Below are positions 1 through 7,882 of a stretch of DNA of 13,162 nt, piece by piece. Source of the DNA: CAUZRD01 sp963582255 (lineage in GTDB: Bacteria > Pseudomonadota > Alphaproteobacteria > Rhizobiales > TMED25); the NCBI GenBank assembly GCA_963582255.1, contig CAUZRD010000047.1, positions 1-13,162 on the forward strand, given 5' to 3'. The position numbers were made by a program, and so were the translations under genes. The notes under the pieces were generated by a model. The model ran no database searches, was not told the origin of the DNA, and saw only the letters and a list, made by a program, of their open reading frames with translations. Each line of letters opens with the position of its first letter. Position 1 is the first letter of the stretch.

Positions 1-352
1 AAATTCTATCTACAAAATCCCAGTATTCGATCAGATTCTCGCCTTTGAATGCAAAAACTGGAACACCAGAAGCGGCTATTGCGGCGGCGGCATGATCTTG
101 GGTGGAAAAAATATTGCATGATGCCCATCTGATATCCGCGCCAAGCGCTTCTAGCGTTTGGATTAGCACTGCTGTTTGAATGGTCATGTGCAGGCAGCCC
201 GCAATGCGCGTTCCAGTCAGAGGTTTTTTGCTACCAAACTCTTTGCGTAGTGACATGAGCCCAGGCATCTCAGTTTCAGCGATGGTGATTTCCTTGCGGC
301 CCCAATCGGCAAGATTGATGTCAGCCACGTGATAGCTCGGCGCGGTGCTCAT
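1..352 (-). CDS. ahcY: Adenosylhomocysteinase, N-terminal part (cut by window edge)
   Basis: This is the first 117 codons of S-adenosyl-L-homocysteine hydrolase, a cytosolic NAD-dependent enzyme that reversibly splits S-adenosylhomocysteine into adenosine and homocysteine in the methyl cycle. I translated it directly. It opens MSTAPSYHVADINLADWGRK and contains the family hallmarks GCLHMTIQTAVL (about residues 52-63) and RWASCNIFSTQDHAAAAIA (about 75-93), which shape the substrate pocket. The later catalytic Lys/Asp residues and the NAD-binding domain lie beyond the left edge. The ATG at 352 has a GGAGA ribosome binding site a few bases upstream. Identity is very secure. It follows ptsH on the same strand, but the 255-nt gap with its own dyads suggests a separate promoter. 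One small variant is AFKGE where many homologues have AWKGE. Confidence 0.96.
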   Translation of the reverse strand, partial: MSTAPSYHVADINLADWGRKEITIAETEMPGLMSLRKEFGSKKPLTGTRIAGCLHMTIQTAVLIQTLEALGADIRWASCNIFSTQDHAAAAIAASGVPVFAFKGENLIEYWDFVDRI

Positions 353-380
353 ATTGTCTCCAATGGTTTTAATCTATCGC

Positions 381-396
381 GCGACGTATACGTCGC
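381..396. repeat. 16-bp perfect palindrome in the ahcY leader
   Basis: GCGACGTATACGTCGC is its own reverse complement over all 16 bases and lies 29-44 nt upstream of the ahcY start codon. In RNA it could form a short GC-rich hairpin in the leader. In DNA it could be a two-fold symmetric operator. I do not recognise the protein that would bind it. Confidence 0.6.
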
Positions 397-399
397 CGC

Positions 400-423
400 A
401 TTGCTAAAGTTCCTTGTAGCAAT
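400..423. repeat. Inverted repeat next to the ahcY leader palindrome
   Basis: ATTGCTA (400-406) and TAGCAAT (417-423) are exact reverse complements. Inside them AAG and CTT can also pair, giving a stem of about ten pairs with one bulge. Together with the palindrome at 381-396 it makes two consecutive dyads between the candidate ahcY promoter and its start. Function is unknown. I do not see the conserved cores of the SAH, SAM-I or SAM-II riboswitches. Confidence 0.4.
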
Positions 424-439
424 CAACAAGAAATTACAC

Positions 440-469
440 AATAAAGATATAAAGATTTCTTTATGTAAA
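440..469 (-). promoter_or_regulatory. Candidate ahcY promoter with embedded ATAAAGA operator
   Basis: On the plus strand ATAAAGA occurs at 441-447 and again at 449-455. The second copy forms a perfect palindrome with TCTTTAT at 458-464 around a TT centre. On the minus strand a TTTACA hexamer (469-464) and a TTTATT hexamer (445-440), 18 nt apart, could be -35 and -10 boxes, with the palindrome filling the spacer as a repressor site would. ATAAAGA/TCTTTAT palindromes resemble, from memory, sites assigned to ArsR-family SahR-type regulators of methionine-cycle genes in Proteobacteria. That match is unverified, and no regulator gene is in the window. Confidence 0.45.
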
Positions 470-584
470 AAATATTATGAAAATTTGGTTTAATTTTTTT
501 AGCATGAGAATCGTTGCAGCAGAGCTCGGCTGATCCGTTTATACGTGAAATTCATGAAAAATTTTATGTTGGCTGTGTTGGTAA

Positions 585-603
585 ATTGAGGAAAGGGCTC
601 AAT
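585..603 (-). terminator. Weak stem-loop just after ptsH
   Basis: In the minus-strand transcript a 6-bp stem ATTGAG/CTCAAT with a 7-nt loop begins about 4 nt after the ptsH stop codon and is followed by only three U residues. It may end the chvI-to-ptsH transcript, but the stem is AU-rich and the U-tract is poor, so this is a weak terminator candidate. Confidence 0.25.
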
Positions 604-607
604 CAGC

Positions 608-898
608 TCAACTTTCGTCAAAGCCGCATTCTACGATCGCGCGCAGGCTGTTCAGTGCGTCGTTGGCATCTGGCCCGCTGGCGTTGATTTCGATCGCGCA
701 GCCTCTACCTGCTGCGAGCATCATTAATCCCATGATTGATTTTCCACTGACACTTTCGCCATCGCGCGTGACTTTAATTTCCGATACAAACTGCTCGGCG
801 CATTTGACAAAATTTGCTGATGCGCGCGCATGAAGCCCGCGCTGATTACAAATGGTCACTATTGCCTTGACCGTTTGACTGTTTGAATGGCCACTCAT
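608..898 (-). CDS. ptsH: Phosphocarrier protein HPr
   Basis: Small cytosolic phosphotransferase protein of 96 aa. The active-site signature RGLHARAS carries the phosphorylatable His at residue 23 (the classical His15), which would receive phosphate from an EI enzyme and pass it to the EIIA encoded just upstream. The second signature, SGKSIMGLMMLAAGRG, carries Ser54, equivalent to Ser46, the target of HPr kinase. An open frame continues 25 codons further upstream into manX, but homologues and the usual length favour the ATG at 898. The ribosome binding site is weak (GGTGGTAAG-like), so translation may be coupled to manX, which ends 19 nt upstream. With no EIIB/EIIC permease nearby, the role is probably regulatory, in the nitrogen-related PTS of alphaproteobacteria. 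Last gene of the apparent operon. Confidence 0.94.
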   Translation of the reverse strand: MSGHSNSQTVKAIVTICNQRGLHARASANFVKCAEQFVSEIKVTRDGESVSGKSIMGLMMLAAGRGCAIEINASGPDANDALNSLRAIVECGFDES

Positions 899-917
899 GA
901 CGTGCTTACCACCACGC

Positions 918-1331
918 CTAGTCCTTGCCTGCCAAGACCTGGCTAGCCACCGAGATATATTTGCGCCCAGCATCCTGCGCGGCCGTAGCCAACTCTTGGA
1001 GCTTATGATCCGATCTCATGCTGGCAAGTTTGACCAGCATAGGCAGATTGACGCCTGCAATGACCTCGATATTGGCTTGATCCATGATTGAAATTGCCAG
1101 GTTTGATGGGGTGCCGCCAAACATGTCCGTGAGCACTGTGACGCCGGAGCCCGAATCAACCCGCTTCACGGCGGAAAGAATATCAGCTCGGCGCTGTTCC
1201 ATGTCGTCTTCCGGACCGATGCAAATGGTTTCTATAGCCGATTGTGGCCCAACAATATGCTCAAGAGCGGAGCTAAACTCATCCGCCAAACGACCATGAG
1301 TGACCAGAACCAGACCAATTAGGGAGGACAT
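918..1331 (-). CDS. manX: PTS EIIA component, mannose family (ManX-type)
   Basis: A 137-aa protein with the EIIA-Man fold. GLVLVTHGRLADEF at the N-terminus carries the phosphorylated His at residue 12, and the DMFGGTPSNLAI stretch in the middle is a family signature. It would accept phosphate from HPr. No EIIB, EIIC or EIID gene accompanies it, so, as in rhizobia and Brucella, it is inferred to be the output module of a regulatory phosphorelay rather than part of a sugar transporter. I chose the ATG at 1331 because homologues begin just before IGLVLVTHG. A GTG at 1379 in the same frame would overlap the end of hprK and add 16 unconserved residues. No clear Shine-Dalgarno precedes either start. 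It lies 41 nt after hprK and 19 nt before ptsH. Confidence 0.92.
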   Translation of the reverse strand: MSSLIGLVLVTHGRLADEFSSALEHIVGPQSAIETICIGPEDDMEQRRADILSAVKRVDSGSGVTVLTDMFGGTPSNLAISIMDQANIEVIAGVNLPMLVKLASMRSDHKLQELATAAQDAGRKYISVASQVLAGKD

Positions 1332-1372
1332 TTTAATATCAACATCGAATAATGTAGCTATCAAGAATGACT

Positions 1373-1855
1373 CTAGCACTTATTACTGGGCTGTACGAGA
1401 GGCATTTCCCACTCTTCCACTACCCTGGTAAACTTCGAAATGGCAACGCGAATACGCGCGGTAGCATCAGCTTTTGTCGCATCAATATCTATCCGGGGAA
1501 GTAATTGTTCGCAAAGAAAAATTGCAAGATTTTTTTCATCAGGCAGTCGCGAAATATGCTTTTCTGATGTGATGTCTACAACTAATCCGAGCCGTGCTGC
1601 GCACGCCGACATGTCAATAATTCCAAGGCCGCGCACTTCAAGTTTACCTAGAATCGTTGCTGGCGCACGAGCCAATAATACGCTTCCTTGAGTTTCAATG
1701 ATTGTTTGGTCATCGGCAACCAATATGCCGCCCTCATCAATCAGTCGTAATGCAAGACTGGATTTACCGCTTCCTGACGGCCCACGAATAAGAACGCCAA
1801 TATGGTTCACCGCCACGCAACTAGCATGAACACGCTTGCTCGACGGCTCTGTCAT
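1373..1855 (-). CDS. hprK: HPr kinase/phosphorylase, short alphaproteobacterial form
   Basis: Bifunctional enzyme that phosphorylates and dephosphorylates the regulatory Ser of HPr. At 160 aa it is about half the length of the Firmicutes enzyme and matches only the C-terminal kinase domain, as is usual in alphaproteobacteria. Visible motifs are the P-loop GPSGSGKS (residues 25-32), ILVADDQT with the Asp pair (48-49), and EVRGLGIID (73-81), which corresponds to the HprK family signature. Its ATG overlaps the chvG stop by 4 nt (ATGA), implying translational coupling, and its probable substrate HPr is encoded two genes downstream. The missing N-terminal domain is normal for this clade, not a truncation. 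Identity is secure; which direction of the reaction dominates cannot be seen here. Confidence 0.93.
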   Translation of the reverse strand: MTEPSSKRVHASCVAVNHIGVLIRGPSGSGKSSLALRLIDEGGILVADDQTIIETQGSVLLARAPATILGKLEVRGLGIIDMSACAARLGLVVDITSEKHISRLPDEKNLAIFLCEQLLPRIDIDATKADATARIRVAISKFTRVVEEWEMPLVQPSNKC

Positions 1856-3597
1856 GAAGCTGCTAGGGCTGGTAGTTGCACTTCAAACCGCGCCCCTACA
1901 ACTGCGCCGTTATTATCGCATCGGTTGGCGGCAATAATGGAACCGCCATGCGCTTCGATAATCTGCTTTGCAATTGAAAGCCCGAGGCCGGAATTTTTGC
2001 CAAATGCATCAGCGCCCGGCCTGTCGGTGTAGAAACGTTCAAATATTCTCTCAAGAGCGTCAGGTGCCATTCCTGGTCCATCATCATCAATCGAAACTAA
2101 AATAGTATCATACGTACGTCGGAGTGTGATGCGGACGCCATCATTCTCATCAGAAAATGATATTGCATTATCGATCAGGTTGTTGACTACTTGACCAAGC
2201 CTTAGCTCATGCCCGATGAGCTCATAATTTCCCTCATCGTTCACCACCAACAATTGAACTACAACGCCAATTTGAGCAGCCTCTCCTTCACTTACTGATA
2301 CAACTGCACGAAGCAGTTCGAGCATGTCGACGCTGGAGGTTTCATCGCGCGAAAGCTCTGCGTCGAGTCGGGATGCTGCCAAAATATCGCTAATCAGACG
2401 ATCCAGTCGGCCAACGTCACTTTGAATAATCTCAATGAGACGAGCGCGATCTATATCCGTACGCACCACGGGCAATGTCTCGGTTGCGCTACGCAAGGAG
2501 GTTAGAGGGTTTTTCAATTCATGCGCCACATCGGCAGCGAAGTGCTCTATCGCATCCATCCGGTCATATAGTGCTCGCGTCATGTTGCGCAGCGTGCCTG
2601 AAAGGTGCCCAATCTCATCACCTCTGGATGTAAAATCAGGAATTTCCTGCCGTGAGTCTACTCCTTTACGTACTCGCTCAGCTGCCGCGGAAAGACGTCG
2701 TAGAGGTTCGCCAATGGTGCTAGCAAGAAGTAAAGACAGAAGAATTGTGACACCAACGGCGACTAGAAAAACGCGAAAAATGGCCCAACGTTCGGCACTT
2801 ACAATATTATCAATATCGCCGCCCTGGGTTGATAGAACCAGTGCCCCAAGCACTGCGCGAAAGCGCTGGACGGGCACTGCAACAATCACAATAAGTTCAC
2901 CCTTTTCATTAACTCGTACGATTGATACTGAATCGCCAGTCAGTGCCGCGACGACTTCTGAATACCCCTTGCCTTCATCGGGGGGGAGTTCATGATAAGC
3001 TGGGAGATCTCCGCGGCGCATAGCTGCGCGCAGGCTGCTCCACGCCCGGTCAATGAGTGAAGGTTCTTCCTTACGTAATGGAGGTAGGTCGTATTGTAAA
3101 ATACGCCCGCTTGCGAACAGATTGCGCGAGTCCACTATCAACCCACCATCGAGATCATAAAGGCGAGCCCGGGTACGTGTGGATGAGATTAGTTTGCGCA
3201 AAATTGGCGCTGCGCGTTCCGGGTTAATTGGAAAATCTAGCAATGTATTTTTATTTTCTAGTGGTGAAATCCTCTCTCCTTCTTGTAACTCCAATGAGCG
3301 ATCTGGGTAGAACAGGAACGACCCGGTGTCGATGGTTGCTGAAGCGGCGATCGCACCTGCGATTAGTTCGCCTTGGATAAGCTGACTTTGTACGCGAGCA
3401 TCAATCAGCCCTGCACGGAACTGGTTGAGATAAAGAATGCCACTGAGCAGAATGATCAGCGCGACAAGATTGAAAACGATGATGCGGTGAGTAAGTGAGG
3501 AAAACCAATTTCGAGCAAGAAATACAGAAGCCCAGCGCCAGTGTTCACGTGCTTTGCGTGAGACCTGAACAAGCCTCTGGTCCTCATTAGCCTCCAT
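1852..3597 (-). CDS. chvG: Sensor histidine kinase ChvG (ExoS/BvrS type)
   Basis: Membrane sensor kinase of 581 aa, partner of the adjacent ChvI. In order: cytoplasmic N-terminus; membrane segment about 39-57; periplasmic sensing region about 60-270; second membrane segment about 271-293; HAMP linker; H-box HFAADVAHELKNPLTSLR with phosphoacceptor His359; N-box NNLIDNAISFS (about 472-482); G1 box DDGPGM (about 505-510); and G2 box GLGLSIAK (about 537-544). The catalytic core is complete. In rhizobia and Brucella the orthologue responds to acidity and envelope stress, in several species through the periplasmic inhibitor ExoR, whose gene is not in the window. The frame is open to 3639, but the ATG at 3597 has an AAGGA ribosome binding site 5-6 nt upstream and gives the expected N-terminus. 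It overlaps chvI by 11 nt and hprK by 4 nt. Confidence 0.95.
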   Translation of the reverse strand: MEANEDQRLVQVSRKAREHWRWASVFLARNWFSSLTHRIIVFNLVALIILLSGILYLNQFRAGLIDARVQSQLIQGELIAGAIAASATIDTGSFLFYPDRSLELQEGERISPLENKNTLLDFPINPERAAPILRKLISSTRTRARLYDLDGGLIVDSRNLFASGRILQYDLPPLRKEEPSLIDRAWSSLRAAMRRGDLPAYHELPPDEGKGYSEVVAALTGDSVSIVRVNEKGELIVIVAVPVQRFRAVLGALVLSTQGGDIDNIVSAERWAIFRVFLVAVGVTILLSLLLASTIGEPLRRLSAAAERVRKGVDSRQEIPDFTSRGDEIGHLSGTLRNMTRALYDRMDAIEHFAADVAHELKNPLTSLRSATETLPVVRTDIDRARLIEIIQSDVGRLDRLISDILAASRLDAELSRDETSSVDMLELLRAVVSVSEGEAAQIGVVVQLLVVNDEGNYELIGHELRLGQVVNNLIDNAISFSDENDGVRITLRRTYDTILVSIDDDGPGMAPDALERIFERFYTDRPGADAFGKNSGLGLSIAKQIIEAHGGSIIAANRCDNNGAVVGARFEVQLPALAAS

Positions 3598-4294
3598 TGG
3601 CTTCCTTGAAGCGGTAACCAACACCATAAAGGGTTTCAATCACATTGAAATCATCGTCAATCATCTTGAACTTCTTGCGTAGCCGCTTGATGTGGCTGTC
3701 GATGGTACGGTCGTCGACATAAACCTGATCGTCGTATGCGGCATCCATCAAAGAATCACGGCTTTTCACTACACCTGGTCGAAGGGCCAGAGCTTCAAGA
3801 ATAAGAAATTCTGTAACGGTAAGTGTCACAGACTTTTCGTCCCAGCTACATGAATGTCGTTCTGCATTCATCTTTAGTTTTCCGCGGTTCAAAACAGCGG
3901 AGCTCAAATCATCACTGACTGGAATGTTGCGCTGTTGCGCGCGTCGTAGGACCGCTTTCACCCGTTCCACCAACAAGCGTTGCGAGAACGGTTTTCGGAT
4001 AAAATCATCGGCACCCATCTTTAGACCGAATAATTCGTCGATTTCCTCATCCTTGGAGGTAAGAAATATAACTGGCAAGTCTGTCTTCTGGCGTAATCGG
4101 CGCAGTAGCTCCATGCCATCCATGCGGGGCATTTTTATATCGAAGATTGCAATATCTGGCGGGTGAGTTTCTAGCCCAGATAACGCGGTTGTGCCATCGG
4201 TATAGGTATTGATTCTATAGCCCTCAGCTTCGAGAGCCATGCGAACCGATGTAAGAATATTCCGGTCGTCATCGACGAGCGCTATTGTAGCCAT
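3587..4294 (-). CDS. chvI: Response regulator ChvI (ExoS-ChvI/BvrSR family)
   Basis: OmpR/PhoB-class transcription factor of 235 aa. The receiver domain (about 1-120) starts IALVDDDRNIL with the acidic pocket at residues 8-10. Asp52 in IAIFDIKMPRMDG is the phosphoacceptor, and FLTSKDEE holds the conserved Thr/Ser and Lys. The C-terminal winged helix (about 135-235) includes TVTEFLILEAL, DDRTIDSHIKRLRKKF and YGVGYRF. It should be phosphorylated by ChvG, encoded immediately downstream with an 11-nt overlap. In the family it controls envelope, exopolysaccharide and acid-response genes. The ATG at 4294 is preceded by GAGG. It is transcribed divergently from pckA across about 0.36 kb, an arrangement conserved in Rhizobiales. 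Confidence 0.95.
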   Translation of the reverse strand: MATIALVDDDRNILTSVRMALEAEGYRINTYTDGTTALSGLETHPPDIAIFDIKMPRMDGMELLRRLRQKTDLPVIFLTSKDEEIDELFGLKMGADDFIRKPFSQRLLVERVKAVLRRAQQRNIPVSDDLSSAVLNRGKLKMNAERHSCSWDEKSVTLTVTEFLILEALALRPGVVKSRDSLMDAAYDDQVYVDDRTIDSHIKRLRKKFKMIDDDFNVIETLYGVGYRFKEANGG

Positions 4295-4393
4295 CTACGC
4301 CTCGTTAGTAGTTAGGTGTATGGTACAGCTCTAGGTCGAGATCGTGCGTAAAATGTGGCAATTTTTTAGTCAAAGCTCAAGCCTAACCCAATT

Positions 4394-4443
4394 CTCGGTG
4401 AATAAGTTCCGTAATCACAAGGGATCAAGCGCTCGGTGGATAA
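4394..4443. repeat. 12-bp direct repeat upstream of chvI
   Basis: CTCGGTGAATAA (4394-4405) and CTCGGTGGATAA (4432-4443) match at 11 of 12 bases in the same orientation, 38 nt start to start. They lie 100-149 nt upstream of chvI and about 210-260 nt upstream of pckA. OmpR-class regulators bind direct repeats, so ChvI autoregulation is one possibility, but the spacing is wider than usual for the class. The second copy also resembles a DnaA box on its complementary strand (TTATCCACC against TTATCCACA). Confidence 0.35.
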
Positions 4444-4555
4444 CCTGATTGGTGCTAAGGCATGTGAAATTCTTGTTTATTTAACCCGTAAATTGCGTGC
4501 TAGATGCAGTACATGATTGAAATTAGTCTAGTTATAGTTTTTTTGGGTCCAATAC

Positions 4556-4585
4556 TTGTTGGTTGTAGTTGCCAATTGGCATAAT
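4556..4585 (+). promoter_or_regulatory. Candidate pckA promoter with palindromic operator
   Basis: TTGTTG (4556-4561) and CATAAT (4580-4585), 18 nt apart, fit a housekeeping-type promoter and would start transcription near 4592, about 60 nt before the chosen pckA start. The perfect 12-bp palindrome TGCCAATTGGCA (4570-4581) covers the spacer and touches the -10 box, a typical repressor position. Sinorhizobium pckA is reported to be controlled by the LacI-family protein PckR; whether this palindrome is such a site is inference. Confidence 0.45.
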
Positions 4586-4640
4586 TTTTTCATAAATTAA
4601 GCAATTAGTGCGAATGAAAAACCAGAAAAATGATACCTAT

Positions 4641-4647
4641 AGGGAGG
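4641..4647 (+). promoter_or_regulatory. pckA ribosome binding site that fixes a TTG start
   Basis: AGGGAGG is a strong Shine-Dalgarno match placed 5 nt before the TTG at 4653. The upstream in-frame candidates, GTG at 4608 and ATG at 4614, have no comparable site, which argues for initiation at the TTG. Confidence 0.7.
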
Positions 4648-4652
4648 TTACT

Positions 4653-6257
<1,605 letters not shown>

Positions 6258-6474
6258 GTCGCGGCGTAGTTTTTCTGTGATTATTACGCTGGGTAAGGAT
6301 GTGGTGCTATATCATGCTTGGCTTGGGCAAGGTTGCTGACGGTTGTCATATGAAACCATTGCTGAAGATCTGTGCCGTGAAAGAGTGGGGCTGATCTTGC
6401 AGTAAGTAATTTTATGGTAGGCGGTCAAAGTTGCAATTTTATGCGGTGCCTATCAGCCTAAAGGAGTGCCTAAC

Positions 6475-6882
6475 ATGTCAATCCAAATGTACAGTCACGT
6501 CACGATTGGCTCGAACAATATTGCGCGATCAATGGAATTTTACGAGCCGACTCTAGCGACCCTCGGCATTGAACTTTTCTTTGAGCATGACTCTGCTTTG
6601 GGATTTGGCGAGGTGCGTGGGACCAGACTATGGATAATGCAGCCATTTGACGGAGATGCGGCAAGTATTGGGAATGGCACGCATATAGCTTTTTTAGCGC
6701 CGGATCGTGAAGTTGTTCGCGCCTTTTATGCGGTCGCTCTCGCGCATGGTGGCACTGATGAAGGCGCACCCGGCCCACGCCCACAATATCACAAGAATTA
6801 CTACGGAGCTTATGTGCGCGATCCCGATGGCAATAAACTCCAAGCCTGTTGCCATTCTCGCGTGGAAGACGTCGGAGAATAG
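6475..6882 (+). CDS. VOC-superfamily (glyoxalase/dioxygenase-fold) protein
   Basis: A 135-aa protein of the vicinal-oxygen-chelate fold, built from two beta-alpha-beta-beta-beta modules. The N-terminal module starts YSHVTIGSNNIARSMEFYEPTLATLGI, with a likely metal-ligand His8. NGTHIAFLAPDREVVRAFY (about 67-85) starts the second module and supplies His70. The C-terminal strand GAYVRDPDGNKLQACCH is typical, but the usual terminal Glu ligand (IEAVCH-like) is replaced by Gln123. The substrate cannot be read from the sequence; members include glyoxalase I, dioxygenases and antibiotic-binding proteins. The ATG at 6475 has AAAGGAG 8 nt upstream; a GTG at 6466 lies within that site and is unlikely. 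It stands 217 nt after pckA, so it may be transcribed alone, and is convergent with the nitroreductase gene. Confidence 0.85.
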   Translation: MSIQMYSHVTIGSNNIARSMEFYEPTLATLGIELFFEHDSALGFGEVRGTRLWIMQPFDGDAASIGNGTHIAFLAPDREVVRAFYAVALAHGGTDEGAPGPRPQYHKNYYGAYVRDPDGNKLQACCHSRVEDVGE

Positions 6883-6907
6883 AGGTGCGTAGTACTTAGT
6901 AATTAGC

Positions 6908-6925
6908 AGTTTTATCTTTAAAACT
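6908..6925. terminator. AT-rich stem-loop between convergent genes
   Basis: AGTTTTA (6908-6914) and TAAAACT (6919-6925) form a perfect 7-bp stem with a TCTT loop, in the 41-nt gap between the VOC gene and the convergent nitroreductase gene, overlapping the latter's stop codon. The position suits a shared bidirectional terminator, but the stem has little GC and no long U-tract follows. Confidence 0.3.
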
Positions 6926-7766
6926 AATCAAGATTGAATCCTTGATCGCGAATGAAGGAGCCAAAGTCGTCCCGCTCTGGCTTTGAGTAATGGCGTGCTT
7001 TTTCCTCTGACCAGCTGTAAAACTCAGCGTGTCCATGGGTGTTTTCATCGCGCTGACGCCCGTAGGGCATAATTTGATCGCGGTAGAGATCATAGGCCTC
7101 GATCTGTTCCCGAGCATCCCTGTCGTCGTAGCGGTCGGTATGGACAGTCAGCGAGGTCGACAACCTTGGCGTGATTATCGGAGCTTCGTCCGGCCAGCCA
7201 AGAGCAAGCGCCGATACTGGAAAGACATGGTCCGGTAGGCCCAAAAGCTCGCGCACTCGCGGGCAGTCATTACGTATCTGGCTGATCGGGCAGGCGCCAA
7301 GTCCAATTGCTTCGGCTGCGGTAATGCAGGCGGAAAGCGCAATAGCTGCATCAATACTAGCGTTGAAAAATGCATCAAGATGATCATTAGCAAAGTCCTT
7401 CCTATGCCACTTATGTAGTTGGCGCTGGCGCCGATTCTGGCCGAGAAAGATCAGCAGCGCTGGGGTGGTATCGAGCCAGCGATGTCGGATAATGCTATGG
7501 AGATGCTCACGCAATTTTTTATCCTCAACGATGATGATATCGCGCTGCTGTAGGTCTGACTTGGTAGGTGAGGAAAGCGCAATTGCTGCCAAAAACCGCA
7601 AAAGCTCTGATGAGACTGATTGTGAGGTGAAAGAGCGAGCTGTGCCGCGCGCTGCCATGGTGACTAGTGTCTGGATCCCGCGATCTATTGGCGGAATCTG
7701 AATGTCTTCATCGAAGCGATGCAAAAGATCAGCATGGATTTTCTGCCGCATAATCTTGCCGTTCAT
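6924..7766 (-). CDS. Nitroreductase-family NAD(P)H:flavin oxidoreductase
   Basis: A 280-aa protein of the FMN-dependent nitroreductase superfamily, which reduces nitro-compounds, quinones or flavins in the cytosol. The flavin-phosphate motif near the N-terminus, RGTARSFTSQSV (residues 40-51), corresponds to the usual RRS.R.F...PV. The central helix and following loop DAFFNASIDAAIALSACITAAEAIGLGACPISQIRND (131 onward) contain the family hallmark AEAIGLGACPI. LPDHVFPVSALALGWPDE (about 177-194) is the usual strand before the C-terminal tail. The long tail (about 200-280) wraps the partner in NfsA-type dimers. The start at 7766 follows TTAGGAG about 6 nt upstream. The gene lies 116 nt downstream of polA on the same strand, so read-through is possible. 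The natural substrate is not predictable. Confidence 0.87.
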   Translation of the reverse strand: MNGKIMRQKIHADLLHRFDEDIQIPPIDRGIQTLVTMAARGTARSFTSQSVSSELLRFLAAIALSSPTKSDLQQRDIIIVEDKKLREHLHSIIRHRWLDTTPALLIFLGQNRRQRQLHKWHRKDFANDHLDAFFNASIDAAIALSACITAAEAIGLGACPISQIRNDCPRVRELLGLPDHVFPVSALALGWPDEAPIITPRLSTSLTVHTDRYDDRDAREQIEAYDLYRDQIMPYGRQRDENTHGHAEFYSWSEEKARHYSKPERDDFGSFIRDQGFNLD

Positions 7767-7777
7767 GATGGCTCCTA

Positions 7778-7857
7778 AATGATGTATGGTGTGTTAGCAT
7801 TGGCGTTGACGTGTGCAAGCGGAATCTGCGCTGAGAAGTTCATCACCACACATCATT
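7778..7857. repeat. 14-bp long-range inverted repeat between polA and the nitroreductase gene
   Basis: AATGATGTATGGTG (7778-7791) and CACCACACATCATT (7844-7857) are reverse complements with one mismatch and 52 nt between them. They occupy most of the 116-nt gap. In the minus-strand transcript they would form a long stem with a large loop after the polA stop and just before the nitroreductase ribosome binding site. It could attenuate read-through or protect an mRNA end. There is no U-tract for a classical terminator. CATTGGC also occurs twice (near 7799 and 7853). Confidence 0.4.
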
Positions 7858-7882
7858 GGCAATCACTCGGCGCCCCTACCGT

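Larger units (their letters stand above)
4295..4652. other. Divergent chvI/pckA intergenic regulatory region
   Basis: This AT-rich stretch separates the divergent chvI and pckA starts and holds no credible gene. It contains a direct repeat (4394-4405 and 4432-4443), a 12-bp palindrome (4570-4581) within a candidate pckA promoter, and the pckA ribosome binding site. The chvI promoter must lie at its left end. A minus-strand TTTGACT near 4370 could be a -35 box, but I see no convincing -10 partner. Confidence 0.6.

Noticed and set aside
353..500. A SAH or SAM-II riboswitch ahead of ahcY
   Set aside because: The position is suitable, but I could not find the conserved cores of either class. The dyads are simple palindromes, so no riboswitch is called.
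1332..1379. An upstream GTG start for manX that overlaps the hprK stop codon
   Set aside because: It would add 16 residues not expected in EIIA-Man proteins and has no ribosome binding site. The ATG at 1331 fits homologues better.
2435..2995. A 186-codon plus-strand frame inside chvG
   Set aside because: It is antisense to the well-conserved chvG coding region, rich in Arg/Ser as reverse-frame shadows usually are, with no domain signature.
6258..6474. A possible small gene or remnant between pckA and the VOC gene
   Set aside because: Only frames of about 15 codons are present, with no good start site or recognisable product and no strong terminator. I see nothing callable here.
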